Shown: positions 18,975 through 28,331 of the stretch, one piece after another
Position numbering within the stretch: position 1 is the stretch's first letter
How the letters are laid out: every line of letters starts with the position of its first letter
Source of the DNA: Scytonema sp. RU_4_4
Lineage (GTDB): Bacteria > Cyanobacteriota > Cyanobacteriia > Cyanobacteriales > Nostocaceae
Direction of reading: 5' to 3'
Assembly: GCA_012031965.1 (NCBI GenBank)
Contig: JAAUSC010000036.1
Span: 1 to 44,984, forward strand
Length of the DNA: 44,984 nucleotides
Notes under the pieces: model-generated
Seen by the model: only the letters and a program-made list of their open reading frames with translations
Databases searched by the model: none
What the model was told of the DNA's origin: nothing
Translations under genes and position numbers: made by a program

Positions 18975-21509
18975 CTAAGCATTACCAGGTAGTTCGACGA
19001 CAGAAATGATTCTTTCTTCGCGACTGAGTTGAAAGATATTTTCACCCGTGCCATCTTTGCCTAAGGTTGGAACTGTTTCCACTTTAAGGCGTACCACTCT
19101 TTGGTGATTGGTGACAAGCACCACCTCAGCACCTGCAGTTGCTCGTACCATTCCTGCTAAAAAGTCAGTTTTGCTGGTGAATTTAAAAGTCTGAGTTCCG
19201 ATATCACCTCGATTTGCCGTTCGCAAAGTACCCGCAGGAATGCGTTTAGCGTATCCTAATTGAGTAACCAGTAACAGATTTTCCTTTGTGCTTGAGGTCA
19301 CACAACCAACCATTTCCTCTTGCTGGCGCACGCGTAAACCTTGCAGACCCATAGCAGCGCGACCCATAATGGGGAATTGATTGTCATTCACCTCAAACTT
19401 CAAGACTCGCCCACCCGAACTTGCTAAAACCAGGTATTCACCCGCATTGGTGAACTGAGTGCATAACAATTCATCATTGTCTTTGAGTTTTAAGATAGTT
19501 ATTCCACGACGAGTCAGGTTCGTCAATTCTGTGAGGGACAAACGCTTAATTCTTCCTTGCTTAGTCAGGAGAACAATCTCCCCATTTTGTAGATTATCTG
19601 GCAATACAAAGCGGCTGATCACACCTTCTTGAGCGTCCTGCTGAGCAGAATTTGAGAGCAAAGTAATTAATGGTGTCCCCCTTGTAGAACGTCCACTCGT
19701 CAGAGGAATATCTGCCACATTCACTGGGTAAACTTTGCCACCACTGGTGAGTACCAGCAACTCTTTTGCTGTGTCAGCCAACACGCTTTGGATCACCAAG
19801 TCAGTATCGGAGGTACCGTTATCAGTTTTTGTCTTTCGGGATGAAGGTTGAGAGCGACGTACATATCCCCTGTGCGTAAACTCTAATACTACTTCTTCTG
19901 GTGGCACTTCCAGTTTAGGATTTTCAACTTTGGATTTTGGATTCTCTGTTTCTTTGTCCCCTTGTCCCCTTGTCCTCTTGTCCCCTTGTCCCTTATTTTC
20001 CTCCTCACTCATGACGCCTATCTTAGTACGACGGACATCACTGTATTTACGCTTGAGCGATCGCAAATCTTTTTTGAGTGACTTTAGTAGTTCCCGTCTG
20101 TCGTCCAGCAATCTGCGCAACAACTGAATTTGTTTATTGAGCTCGTCATGCTCTTTGTGTAAGTTTTGCTGTTCTAAATTGGTTAAACGTCGCAATGGCA
20201 TAGCCAAAATAGCATCCGCTTGCACCTCAGTCAAATCCAATTGGTTTTGCAAACTTATTTTTGCTGTAGTACCATCAGCTGCACTTCGTAAAATCTCTAC
20301 AACCTCATCTAGGTGAGACAGCGCTTTGAGTAAACCTTCAAGCAGATGCAGCCGACTTTCCGCCTTACCCAACTCATGAGAATAACGGCGGTTCAGTGTT
20401 TGCTCTCGGAAACTCAAAAACTCTTGCAACAGTTGACGTAAGCTCAACTGACGCGGTTGTCCATCTACCAAGGCGAGGAGAATCGCCCCAAAGTTGCTTT
20501 GTAAGGCGGTTTGGTGATACAAATTCTGGAGAACTTCTTGGGGATTGGTATCGCGTTTGAGTTCAATCACAACGCGCATTCCCTGGCGATCGCTCTCATC
20601 ACGAAGATCCGCAATTCCTTGAAGGCGACCGTGATTCACCAGATCCGCGACTTTCTCAATCCAACCAGCCTTGTTCACTTGATAAGGTAATTCCGTCACC
20701 ACAATTGCTGTTCGCCGCTTGTTACCTCTGCTGTGCGCAACTTCCTCTATTTGGGCAATTCCCCGCAGCACAATACTTCCTCGACCTGTGGTATACGCTT
20801 CGCGAATTCCAGTGTTACCCACAATCTCACCACCTGTGGGAAAATCTGGTCCGGGAATGAGTTCAAATAACTTTTTATCGGGTAACTCTGGGTTATCAAT
20901 TAATGCTATCAACCCATCTACCAATTCCCCTAAGTTCTGCGGCGGAATATTCGTCGCCATCCCCACAGCAATACCAGAACTACCATTGAGCAACAGAAAT
21001 GGCAACTGTGCTGGTAGTACGGTTGGTTCTTGCTGAGAATTATCGAAGTTACCGATAAAGTCCACCGTTTCTTCACCAATTTCCGTCAGCATTCCCTCGT
21101 GGCTGATGGATGCGAGTCGCGTTTCTGTATAACGCATCGCCGCTGGTGGGTCATTATCCACACTTCCGAAATTACCATGTCCTGCCAGTAGGGGATAGCG
21201 ACTAGAAAAGTCCTGTACCAGTCTGACTAAAGCATCATAAACTGCTTGGTCACCGTGGGGGTGGTATTTACCTAACACGTCTCCCACCACACGCGCACAT
21301 TTACGATAGGGTCGATCCGGCGTCAGACCCAGTTCGTGCATAGCATACAAAATGCGTCGGTGAACTGGCTTTAAGCCATCTCGCACGTCTGGTAACGCTC
21401 GCCCGACAATGACACTCATGGCATATTCGAGATAAGACCGTTGCATCTCGGTATGCAAGGCTGTGGTAATGACCTGTCCCTCACACAGAAGGTTTAACTG
21501 TTTTGCCAT
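18975..21509 (-). CDS. Type II DNA topoisomerase subunit A (GyrA/ParC-like)
   Basis: 844 aa. It cuts and rejoins both DNA strands together with a B subunit. The winged-helix/tower part has [34 protein letters not shown] and catalytic Tyr127 in [10 protein letters not shown]; the coiled-coil and [16 protein letters not shown] segment follow. The C-terminal beta-propeller begins near residue 545, but a canonical GyrA box (QRRGGKG) is not seen; only [10 protein letters not shown] is close. This fits a ParC-like or a diverged GyrA; cyanobacteria usually have two A subunits. Gln88 replaces the usual Ser of the quinolone region. Between core and propeller (about residues 510-540) is a low-complexity insert encoded by a minisatellite. 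Confidence 0.9.
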   Translation of the reverse strand: MAKQLNLLCEGQVITTALHTEMQRSYLEYAMSVIVGRALPDVRDGLKPVHRRILYAMHELGLTPDRPYRKCARVVGDVLGKYHPHGDQAVYDALVRLVQDFSSRYPLLAGHGNFGSVDNDPPAAMRYTETRLASISHEGMLTEIGEETVDFIGNFDNSQQEPTVLPAQLPFLLLNGSSGIAVGMATNIPPQNLGELVDGLIALIDNPELPDKKLFELIPGPDFPTGGEIVGNTGIREAYTTGRGSIVLRGIAQIEEVAHSRGNKRRTAIVVTELPYQVNKAGWIEKVADLVNHGRLQGIADLRDESDRQGMRVVIELKRDTNPQEVLQNLYHQTALQSNFGAILLALVDGQPRQLSLRQLLQEFLSFREQTLNRRYSHELGKAESRLHLLEGLLKALSHLDEVVEILRSAADGTTAKISLQNQLDLTEVQADAILAMPLRRLTNLEQQNLHKEHDELNKQIQLLRRLLDDRRELLKSLKKDLRSLKRKYSDVRRTKIGVMSEEENKGQGDKRTRGQGDKETENPKSKVENPKLEVPPEEVVLEFTHRGYVRRSQPSSRKTKTDNGTSDTDLVIQSVLADTAKELLVLTSGGKVYPVNVADIPLTSGRSTRGTPLITLLSNSAQQDAQEGVISRFVLPDNLQNGEIVLLTKQGRIKRLSLTELTNLTRRGITILKLKDNDELLCTQFTNAGEYLVLASSGGRVLKFEVNDNQFPIMGRAAMGLQGLRVRQQEEMVGCVTSSTKENLLLVTQLGYAKRIPAGTLRTANRGDIGTQTFKFTSKTDFLAGMVRATAGAEVVLVTNHQRVVRLKVETVPTLGKDGTGENIFQLSREERIISVVELPGNA
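19924..20000. repeat. Octamer minisatellite inside the topoisomerase A gene
   Basis: About five copies of CTTGTCCC-type octamers (about 19951-19994) are followed by AATCCAAAATCC-type units, both typical of intergenic repeats in this group of organisms. Here they are translated in frame as a GQGDK-repeat and an [11 protein letters not shown] stretch between the core and the C-terminal propeller. Three octamers equal eight codons, so the period keeps the frame only in multiples of three. Confidence 0.85.
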
Positions 21510-21768
21510 GAGTTTTTTCCCTAAATTTCTACTACACAGAATTTGCCGTTAATGAAGACTGCAGCAACCACAGCATAACGGATGAAATACTTTTCATTAC
21601 AGAATCTTGATAGTCACAGGATAGAAAGCAGTAGTATCATCCTTGTTGACGAAGATTTATATTGATTATTTCAAAGAAAGCACACAAGGTTCTCATGATT
21701 GTGGTATTCCCCACCTCACTGAGAGTGTGTGCCTTTAGTTAAAATGCGCAAACAAAAGTCAAATTCTC

Positions 21769-22173
21769 ATGAAAACTGTTTTGATTGTCGAAGATGATCT
21801 GATTAATGCTCGCGTTTTTTCCAAAATTTTGACTAAGCGAGGTGGCTTGGAGGTTAAACATACTGAAAATGTAGAAGAAGTTATCAAAATTGCCCAATCG
21901 GGAGAAGTTGACATTATCTTGATGGATGTTTCTCTGTCACGAAGTGTTTACCAAGGTAAGTCTGTTGATGGTATCAAAATTACACAAATGTTAAAATCTG
22001 ACCCGCAAACAGCTACCTTACCTATTATTTTGGTAACAGCACACGCTATGGAGGGCGATCGCGAGAACTTTCTCAAACAAAGTGGTGCTGATGGCTACAT
22101 CTCTAAGCCGATTGTGGACCACCAACAGTTTGTTGACCAGATCTTGGCACTGCTACCGCAACAGAACAACTAA
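21769..22173 (+). CDS. Single-domain response regulator (CheY/DivK-like)
   Basis: 134 aa, one receiver domain and no output domain. Acidic pocket Glu8-Asp9-Asp10 in VEDDLINARVF, phospho-acceptor Asp53 in IILMDVSLS, the switch Thr in VTAHAMEGD and Lys in YISKPI are all present. An insert of about 8 residues (RSVYQGKSVDG) follows the phospho-site, a feature I recall from a cyanobacterial subgroup. It is divergent from the topoisomerase gene and is followed by a strong terminator, so it is monocistronic. No kinase partner is adjacent. Confidence 0.92.
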   Translation: MKTVLIVEDDLINARVFSKILTKRGGLEVKHTENVEEVIKIAQSGEVDIILMDVSLSRSVYQGKSVDGIKITQMLKSDPQTATLPIILVTAHAMEGDRENFLKQSGADGYISKPIVDHQQFVDQILALLPQQNN

Positions 22174-22271
22174 ACGCACCATTTGGAGCAAAAAAGAATG
22201 TTTACCTCATGGTAAACACCACCTAGGACATTTCCATAACAGTGTCCTTGATTTAAGAACACATCTGGAAT

Positions 22272-22310
22272 AGTAGCCCAATCTCAATATGTGTGTTGGG
22301 CTACTGTTTC
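22272..22310 (+). terminator. Rho-independent terminator after the receiver gene
   Basis: AGTAGCCCAA pairs with TTGGGCTACT (10 bp, perfect) and is followed by a T-rich GTTTCTT tail, about 100 bp after the stop codon. Confidence 0.75.
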
Positions 22311-22448
22311 TTGAACTTAATAATATATATGTACTATTAGATCAGATTTTGAGCAAGTGGCTATGAGACAAATTAGGGAGATGAGGGAATCAGAAAACAA
22401 CTTATGTATTCGGGAGCATCCCCCTCATCTTTAAGACTCTGCTGTCCC

Positions 22449-23339
22449 CTATTGTGGAATAATCCGTTGCCTGGTGGTAGAATTTGAGGGTTCTTCACGT
22501 TGCTGGAGAGCAGCTTGAATGCCAGGTAATTCTAAGAATTTTTTTGTATCAGACAGAAGGCGTGTACCCCAGAGATTTTGTTTAAGAAAATCTAAATCAG
22601 CATAGCGCTCATCAATGCGGATTGCAGCTTGTCCCATTGCTAGACCTTGTTCGCGGTCACCTTTAGCATATAAAGCGACTGCTAATGCTAGTAAGGGTTC
22701 TGCCGCTTGTTTCTCAATACTAACAGCGTCTTGCCATTGCTTAATTGCGCCCTGGATGTCACCTTGTTCATACAAAATTAATCCAACATTGTTAATGGCG
22801 GGCCAAAATTTTTTATCAAAGGAAATAGCTTTTTTATACTGGGCGATCGCGTCTGGAAGTTTCCTCAACATATAGTAAGCATTACCCAAATCAAACAATC
22901 CTTCTGGATCATTGGGCTTAAACTTCAAACCCTGTTGGTAGTAATTCGCAGCCTCTTGGTACTTTTGCTGCTGAAAGTAAGCAGAACCCAAAGCGAACAG
23001 AACATCGCCATTTTTTGGGTTGAGAGATTGCGCCTTTCTCAGGGCGTTAATACCTTCATCCAATTTTTTAGTTTGTAAATACAAGCCACCCAAGAGAAAC
23101 CACACTTTATCGTTCTTAGGAGCTAGTTGTGATGCTAACCTAGCTCTTGGTAGAGCGAGTTCATATTGTTGAAACTGTGCGAGTTGTGCTGCTTCCTTTG
23201 CTAGACCTAACCCTTGCTGCTCCAACTTCACTGCATCAAGTTGCAGTGTATGAGGTACTAGTGCTTGTGCGTGTGTAGGTTGAGGTATACACAAACCACA
23301 AACAACCAAAAGAGAAATCAAACCAATCCGTTTAGGCAC
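22449..23339 (-). CDS. Exported TPR-repeat protein
   Basis: 296 aa from the GTG at 23339, preferred because AAAGAGG lies 7 bp upstream and it leaves a clean signal peptide (KRIGLISLLVVCGLCIPQ ... THAQA). A TTG at 23369 is the alternative. Five or six TPR units occupy about residues 75-240 (for example KVWFLLGGLYLQTKKLDEGI, GDVLFALGSAYFQQQKYQEA, PEGLFDLGNAYYMLRKLPDA). TPR proteins act as binding scaffolds; a periplasmic or thylakoid-lumen place follows from the signal peptide. No neighbour points to a partner. Confidence 0.85.
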   Translation of the reverse strand: MPKRIGLISLLVVCGLCIPQPTHAQALVPHTLQLDAVKLEQQGLGLAKEAAQLAQFQQYELALPRARLASQLAPKNDKVWFLLGGLYLQTKKLDEGINALRKAQSLNPKNGDVLFALGSAYFQQQKYQEAANYYQQGLKFKPNDPEGLFDLGNAYYMLRKLPDAIAQYKKAISFDKKFWPAINNVGLILYEQGDIQGAIKQWQDAVSIEKQAAEPLLALAVALYAKGDREQGLAMGQAAIRIDERYADLDFLKQNLWGTRLLSDTKKFLELPGIQAALQQREEPSNSTTRQRIIPQ

Positions 23340-23369
23340 ACTACCGCCTCTTTGCCAAGAATGAAACAA

Positions 23370-23956
23370 TACTTTCAGCTAGCTTAAACGATTTCCCCAG
23401 TTGACGACAGCAAAATTTTACAAACAAGAGCACAAGCGTGAAAGCCTATTCCCTTTTATCCTTCTTCTCTCACTCTGGGGATAAAAAAATACTATGTCTA
23501 TCCTGAACCTTCAACAGAAAGCCCCACCGATCAACAAAACCAGTTCCGGCTTAATTCCAGACAAAGTGCGTGGATTTCGGCGTCACAAATCCCCCAAATT
23601 TTCTTTGTGGGAATATTCTGTGTTCTGCGTTCTGTGTTCTGTGTTCTTCTTAACCTTGACTTCTTGAGCAAGAACATCATTTATAGCAGTTTTCAATTGC
23701 GTGTCATACAGTAGAGATGTTCCGCCGGAATGTTTCTATACATCGTTGTGTATTTGATTCAAACGAGAATTGCTATATTTATGGAGTTTGCCTTCAGTTA
23801 CCACTGTCTCCAGCATAACTATCTTATTCAACGAAACCATTACTTTTGTCCTGTATAAATTTAGGACTTTTGTTCCATGTCATTTCTCAAAGAGATTTCT
23901 ATGATGACATTGTAGGATATTGACAGATTCGGACTTTTAAATTTATAGGATTGTGC
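23370..23956. other. Intergenic region with tandem repeats
   Basis: No gene seen. It holds a heptamer STRR (TTCTGTG/TTCTGCG units, 23615-23650) and an imperfect palindrome centred near 23725 (TAGAGATGTTCC ... GGAATGTTTCTA). The region just before the next gene is T/A-rich and may hold its promoter. Confidence 0.5.
23615..23650. repeat. Heptamer short tandem repeat
   Basis: About five units of TTCTGTG with one TTCTGCG variant. A standard STRR type in heterocyst-forming cyanobacteria. Confidence 0.7.
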
Positions 23957-24408
23957 ATGAAGTTAAAATTCATTCCCATACTTGTTGTGACTCTGACTTC
24001 AATCTCTATAATTGCAACTGCATGTCAAGGTCAAAAAGCTGAGACTCCAAGTTCTGCTGAGCCCAATGCTCAAGCTCAAAATGTGAGAATGAAAGACTTT
24101 CCAGCACCACCAGGTTTAGAGTTGACGCAAGAGCAAAAAACCAAATTAAAAGAAGTTCAAGAGAACACTCGTTCTAAAATGGAAGGCATTCTGACACAAG
24201 AGCAAAAAGAACAGCTAAAAGTAGCAGTGGAACAAAATAAAGACCAAAGAGGGGTATTACAAAATTTAAATCTTTCATCTGATCAGAAGAAAAAGTACAG
24301 GAAATTATGCAGTCACAACGCGAGCAACTCTCAAACATTTTTACAGCAGAACAAAAGCAACAACTGCAACAAATGCACCAAGGAAAACCATTTCCTGGTG
24401 CTCCTTGA
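23957..24408 (+). pseudogene. LTxxQ-motif (Spy/CpxP-like) lipoprotein, frame broken by one missing base
   Basis: The start at 23957 has AGGA 6 bp upstream. The N-terminus is a signal peptide with a lipobox-like ATAC (Cys about 24). Two LTxxQ-type motifs follow (LTQEQKTKLKEVQ and LTQEQKEQLKVAV), then LSSDQKKK. At 24289-24295 (G-AAA-AAG) the frame shifts. In the zero frame translation continues as an unrelated Asn/Ser/Cys-rich tail to 24424. In the -1 frame it continues as VQEIMQSQREQLSNIF, a third motif TAEQKQQLQQM, and stops at 24408, which is clearly the native end. It may be a real frameshift mutation, a sequencing error or -1 slippage. The family acts in envelope stress and chaperoning. 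Confidence 0.75.
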
Positions 24409-24493
24409 TGGCAACATAAGCTGAGTGCAGTTCAATCAGAGAAACTTTTAATGACCTTTCAACTTTTTCTTTCATAGTAAAGGAGGTACTTTC

Positions 24494-24985
24494 ATGTTTC
24501 GACAACGCCATGCATTTATTGTCATCGCAACAGCCATAGTACTTGCTCCAACTTTCTTAGCTAACCCTGTAAGTGCTCAGAGTAGAGTTTATGATGTAGA
24601 TGAACGTCCAGAAGTTGTCCCACCTTTTCCCAAGGACAATCGTAATTGGAACCGCGATGACAGCCCAGAAGTTATCCCACCTCCTCTTCGTAGAGACAAT
24701 CGTAATTGGGGAGACGATCGTAATTGGGGAGACAATCGTAATTGGGATCGTGACGATGAACCAAAGCCGAGAATAGTCAAACTTCGTAATGGTGACATTA
24801 GGCTTCCTAATGGGGATATTGTTCCTGCTAAGAAGATACGCAAACTTCATAGAGGTTATGTAAGACTTCCCAGTGGAGATGTTGTGATTCCTGGTGGAGA
24901 CGTTGTTCCTACCAGAGGAGTTGTAGAACTTCCTAATGGGGACATCAGACTTCCCAACGGGGAAATCGTTAGAAGAGACGATTAG
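24494..24985 (+). CDS. Secreted repeat protein with NRNW and LPNGD repeats
   Basis: 163 aa, no named family recognised. A signal peptide ends at about residue 29 (ANPVSAQS). Residues 47-85 hold three to four DNRNW/DDRNW units, rich in Asp, Asn, Arg and Trp. Residues 95-160 hold four to five units around LPNGDIRLPNGDIV, of the kind that fold as short beta-hairpin repeats. A perfect ribosome site AAAGGAGGT lies 8 bp before the ATG, so strong translation is likely. It follows the LTxxQ lipoprotein by about 85 bp on the same strand; a shared envelope role is possible but unproven. Confidence 0.75.
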   Translation: MFRQRHAFIVIATAIVLAPTFLANPVSAQSRVYDVDERPEVVPPFPKDNRNWNRDDSPEVIPPPLRRDNRNWGDDRNWGDNRNWDRDDEPKPRIVKLRNGDIRLPNGDIVPAKKIRKLHRGYVRLPSGDVVIPGGDVVPTRGVVELPNGDIRLPNGEIVRRDD

Positions 24986-25522
24986 GGATTATCAAGTGTA
25001 TAAAATACACATACGCGGTAATGTCACGGCATTGCCGTGCCCCTACAAACAATACGGCATCTTTGGGCACTTCTGTTTCGCTACACTCATAGAGTACAGC
25101 TATTTTGAATGACAACTTTACCTTGAGTTCTTGACAAAACTTACACTTTTGAAAGTACTAAATAATACTCATAAAAATAGTAATAATAACTAGCAGACAT
25201 TTGGGATGAAGGTGCAATTGCAATTTCATCCTTACTGTTTTTGTAACAATTTGTCAAAAAAATGCCACTGACGCAAAATTCCTTGTGTTTATAATACGCG
25301 GAAAAGTCACCCATTCAGGTGAAGTCACAAATGAGCATTAACCAATATTGTAAAGGAAGATTAAGCTACTGTGATTTTACATATTCATATAGTTGTTGAT
25401 TTATTAATCATACTCTTTTGCTCATGATTGGTCATTCCAAAAGTTGTCAAAACTCTAAATTATTAGTTTTGCTCTTCTACTGAAAGATCCTTCAATAAAG
25501 TTTATTTTCATTACAAGCTATT
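24986..25522. other. Intergenic region upstream of the efflux operon
   Basis: No gene. Hairpin GTGTA/TACAC at 24996-25010 may terminate the upstream gene. A palindromic element with CACGGCA-TTGCCGTG (about 25024-25040) is a dispersed cyanobacterial repeat type. The rest is AT-rich and presumably contains the promoter of the efflux operon. Confidence 0.5.
24996..25042. repeat. Two adjacent hairpins including the CACGGCATTGCCGTG palindrome
   Basis: Two perfect short stems within 50 bp downstream of the NGD-repeat gene. The second belongs to a repeat type I recognise from intergenic DNA of many Nostocales genomes. Confidence 0.55.
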
Positions 25523-26995
25523 ATGGCGACATACTTAGAAATTCCTATCATTGGTAAAAAAGTTAAGCACCCACTACGCTGGTTCATTGGTTTAACAGCA
25601 GCTGGCGTGTTAGTTATTGGTGCAACCACAACATACACAGTTGTCAATCGAGGGACAAGCAAACAAGACATAGCCGCACTGACTATCCCAGTGGAAGCCA
25701 AAGATGTCACTCTGCTAATTTCTGCTAGTGGTAAGGTGCAGCCTGTTCAGAGCGTGAATATCAGCCCGAAAAACTCTGGAACTCTGGTCGAGTTGTATGT
25801 TGAGCAAGGCGACAAGGTTAAGCAAGGGCAAACTCTTGCCAAGATGGACAGCGCAGATATTCAAGCACGAATTGCTGAGGCTCGTGCAAATTTAGCACAG
25901 AACCAAGCACAGTTGGAGCAAGCCTTGGCTGGGAATCGTCCTCAAGAAATTGCTCAAGCAAAAGCACGCTTAGCACAAGCAGAGGCGCAACTGAGTGAGG
26001 CTCGTGCTGGGAATCGTCCTCAAGAAATTGCTCAAGCACAAGCTCAAGTGGATTCAGCTCAAGCAAAGGCAAAATATACAAGCGAACAAGTCAAGCGTTA
26101 TCAATACCTTTACCAGCAAGGAGCGGAGAAAAAACAATTACTCGACCAAGCCATTAGTGAAGATAATGCTGCTAAAGCGAGTCTGCAAGAAGCTCAAAAA
26201 CGTCTGTCTCTACAACAAAGTGGCACTCGTTCTGAACAAATTGCTCAAAAAGAAGCCGCTGTTACTGAATCACGAGCAGCTTTGCGACTATCACAAGCAG
26301 GTTCCCGTCCTGAAGAAATTGCCCAACGTAAAGCAGCTGTTGCTGCTGCTCAAGCTAAGTTAAAAACAGAGCAAGTCAATTTAGACAATACGATTATCCG
26401 TGCTGCTTTTTCCGGAGTTGTCACCCAGAAGTACGCCAACATTGGTGCTTATGTCACACCGACAACTTCAGCTTCTTCAAGTGCGTCAGCAACTTCTAGT
26501 TCTGTTGTTGCTTTAGCACGCGGCTTAGAAGTTCTGGCAAGTGTTCCAGAAGCTGAGATCGGCAGAATTAAGCAGGGACAGCAGGTAGAAATTATGGCTG
26601 ATGCTTATCCTGATCAAGTGTTTAAAGGTCATGTCCGCTTGATTGCTCCTGAAGCAGTTAAGGAAGAAGGTGTCACCTTATTCCAAGTACGAGTTGCAAT
26701 TGATACTGGTTTAGACAAACTACGTTCTGGCTTGAACGTTGATATGACCTTTTTAGGTGATAAGGTACAAGATGCCTTACTCGTGCCCACTGTAGCAATT
26801 GTGACTGAAAAGGGTAACGAAGGAGTCTTGGTACCAGATGCAAAGAATAAACCTCTGTTTCGCCCCGTCACAATTGGAGCACAAATCAAAGACCAAACTC
26901 AGATTTTAGAAGGAGTCAAACAGGGCGATCGCATCTTTCTCAACCCGCCCGCAGATTACATGATGCAGAAGAAGCAAGAACAACAGAAGAAATGA
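25523..26995 (+). CDS. Periplasmic adaptor of an ABC efflux pump (MacA/HlyD family)
   Basis: 490 aa. One N-terminal transmembrane helix (about 20-38), a first half-lipoyl segment (GTLVELYVEQGDKVKQGQTL), then a long coiled coil from about residue 115 to 285, the second lipoyl half (NTIIRAAFSGVVTQKYANIG) and a beta-barrel/membrane-proximal part. The coiled coil contains four repeats around a GNRPQEIAQ-like unit (GNRPQEIAQ twice, GTRSEQIAQ, GSRPEEIAQ), each about 30-50 residues apart. It links an inner-membrane ABC exporter to an outer-membrane channel. It is the first gene of the adaptor-permease-ATPase operon, overlapping the permease start by 4 bp. Confidence 0.92.
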   Translation: MATYLEIPIIGKKVKHPLRWFIGLTAAGVLVIGATTTYTVVNRGTSKQDIAALTIPVEAKDVTLLISASGKVQPVQSVNISPKNSGTLVELYVEQGDKVKQGQTLAKMDSADIQARIAEARANLAQNQAQLEQALAGNRPQEIAQAKARLAQAEAQLSEARAGNRPQEIAQAQAQVDSAQAKAKYTSEQVKRYQYLYQQGAEKKQLLDQAISEDNAAKASLQEAQKRLSLQQSGTRSEQIAQKEAAVTESRAALRLSQAGSRPEEIAQRKAAVAAAQAKLKTEQVNLDNTIIRAAFSGVVTQKYANIGAYVTPTTSASSSASATSSSVVALARGLEVLASVPEAEIGRIKQGQQVEIMADAYPDQVFKGHVRLIAPEAVKEEGVTLFQVRVAIDTGLDKLRSGLNVDMTFLGDKVQDALLVPTVAIVTEKGNEGVLVPDAKNKPLFRPVTIGAQIKDQTQILEGVKQGDRIFLNPPADYMMQKKQEQQKK

Positions 26996-28209
26996 ATATC
27001 CTAGAAAGTATGAAAATGGCAGGGAAAACCCTGCTGTCGAATAAATTACGTAGCGCCCTCACCATGCTGGGTATTGTCATCGGGAATGCCTCAGTAATTG
27101 CCATGATTGGCGTTGGTGAAGGAGGGCAAAAATTTGTTAACAAGCAGTTGGAGTCATTGGGACCAAACGTGCTATTTGTTATTCCTGGTAATCAAGAAAC
27201 TCAACGTATCACCGTTGATTTGCCGAAAAACTTAGTGTTGGAAGATGCTGAGGCGATCGCCTCTCAAGTACCAACAGTAGCGGGAGTTGCTCCAGAGTTG
27301 AATGGAAGATACGTTGTGACTTATCGTAACAAAAACACCAATGTCAGTATCATTGGTACAACTCCCAGCTTTCCCACAGTACGGGACTTTGATACAGCCA
27401 AAGGACGGTTTTTCACCGAATTAGACATGAAGCGCAACAATCAAGTTGTTGTGTTGGGTGATAATTTGGCAGAAAGATTGTTTGGTAGTAGCAATCCTGT
27501 CGGTCAGCAATTGCGGATCAAAAACGCGACCTTTCAAGTTATTGGTGTGTTAGAAGGCAAAGGCTCAAGTATAGGAGCTGATTATGACAAGTCGGCGCTG
27601 ATACCTATCACGACATCCGCAAACCGATTAGTGGGACGTAATTCTCCCTATGGGATTGCGTTAGATTACATCGTTGCTTCGGCTCGCGATCGCAACAGTG
27701 TTGATGCAGCAGAGTTTCAAATCACCAATTTATTGCGCCAACGGCACAAAATTATCGGTGAAGATGACTTCAGTGTTCAAAGTCAGAAGGATGCGTTGCA
27801 AGTTGTTGGTCAAATCACGAGTGCTTTAACCATTGTGCTTGCTGCTGTAGCAGGTATCTCCCTGTTTGTCGGTGGTATCGGCATCATGAATATTATGCTT
27901 GTCTCCGTGACCGAACGTACTCAAGAAATTGGTTTGCGTAAAGCTATTGGTGCAAATCAGCAAGATATCCTGTCACAGTTCATTATTGAAGCGATTATTC
28001 TTTCAGCTGCAGGTGGGTTAGTCGGTACTGCGATTGGTGTGAGCGGTATTGTGCTGGTATCAGCGTTGACTCCGTTACAAGCAGGAATTTCTCCTGTGGC
28101 GATCGCCCTTGCAGTCAGTGTTTCTGGTGGAATTGGTTTATTTTTTGGCGTTGTACCTGCACGTCGTGCTGCTAAACTTGACCCAATTGTGGCTTTAAGA
28201 AGTGCTTAA
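26992..28209 (+). CDS. MacB-type FtsX-domain permease of ABC exporter
   Basis: 405 aa. N-terminal helix with the SNKLRSALTMLGIVIGNASVIA segment typical of MacB permeases, a periplasmic MacB_PCD domain (about 45-245), then three C-terminal FtsX helices starting at ALTIVLAAVAGISLFVGGIG with NIMLVSVTERTQEIGLRKAIGA. Unlike proteobacterial MacB it has no fused ATPase; that function is in the following gene. Its ATGA overlap with the adaptor gene shows translational coupling. It works by mechanotransmission on the adaptor/outer-membrane channel; the substrate (toxin, peptide, lipid) is unknown. DevC-type heterocyst glycolipid exporters are the related alternative, but the sequence style is MacB-like. 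Confidence 0.92.
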   Translation: MNILESMKMAGKTLLSNKLRSALTMLGIVIGNASVIAMIGVGEGGQKFVNKQLESLGPNVLFVIPGNQETQRITVDLPKNLVLEDAEAIASQVPTVAGVAPELNGRYVVTYRNKNTNVSIIGTTPSFPTVRDFDTAKGRFFTELDMKRNNQVVVLGDNLAERLFGSSNPVGQQLRIKNATFQVIGVLEGKGSSIGADYDKSALIPITTSANRLVGRNSPYGIALDYIVASARDRNSVDAAEFQITNLLRQRHKIIGEDDFSVQSQKDALQVVGQITSALTIVLAAVAGISLFVGGIGIMNIMLVSVTERTQEIGLRKAIGANQQDILSQFIIEAIILSAAGGLVGTAIGVSGIVLVSALTPLQAGISPVAIALAVSVSGGIGLFFGVVPARRAAKLDPIVALRSA

Positions 28210-28218
28210 AAGTATTTT

Positions 28219-28299
28219 AACCGCAGACGGACGAGCTTTGGACGCAGATAATTATCTATTACATATACATACGCGTCCATGCCTAGTTTATCTGCGGTT
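28219..28299. repeat. Nested palindromic element in the efflux operon
   Basis: AACCGCAGA pairs with TCTGCGGTT over about 80 bp, with an inner pair GGACGC/GCGTCC. It lies in the 122 bp spacer between permease and ATPase genes. This is a dispersed palindrome type in cyanobacteria and could attenuate or process the operon mRNA. Confidence 0.6.
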
Positions 28300-28331
28300 T
28301 GAAATTATAGTAAGTTCAGTAAAAAAATGAT

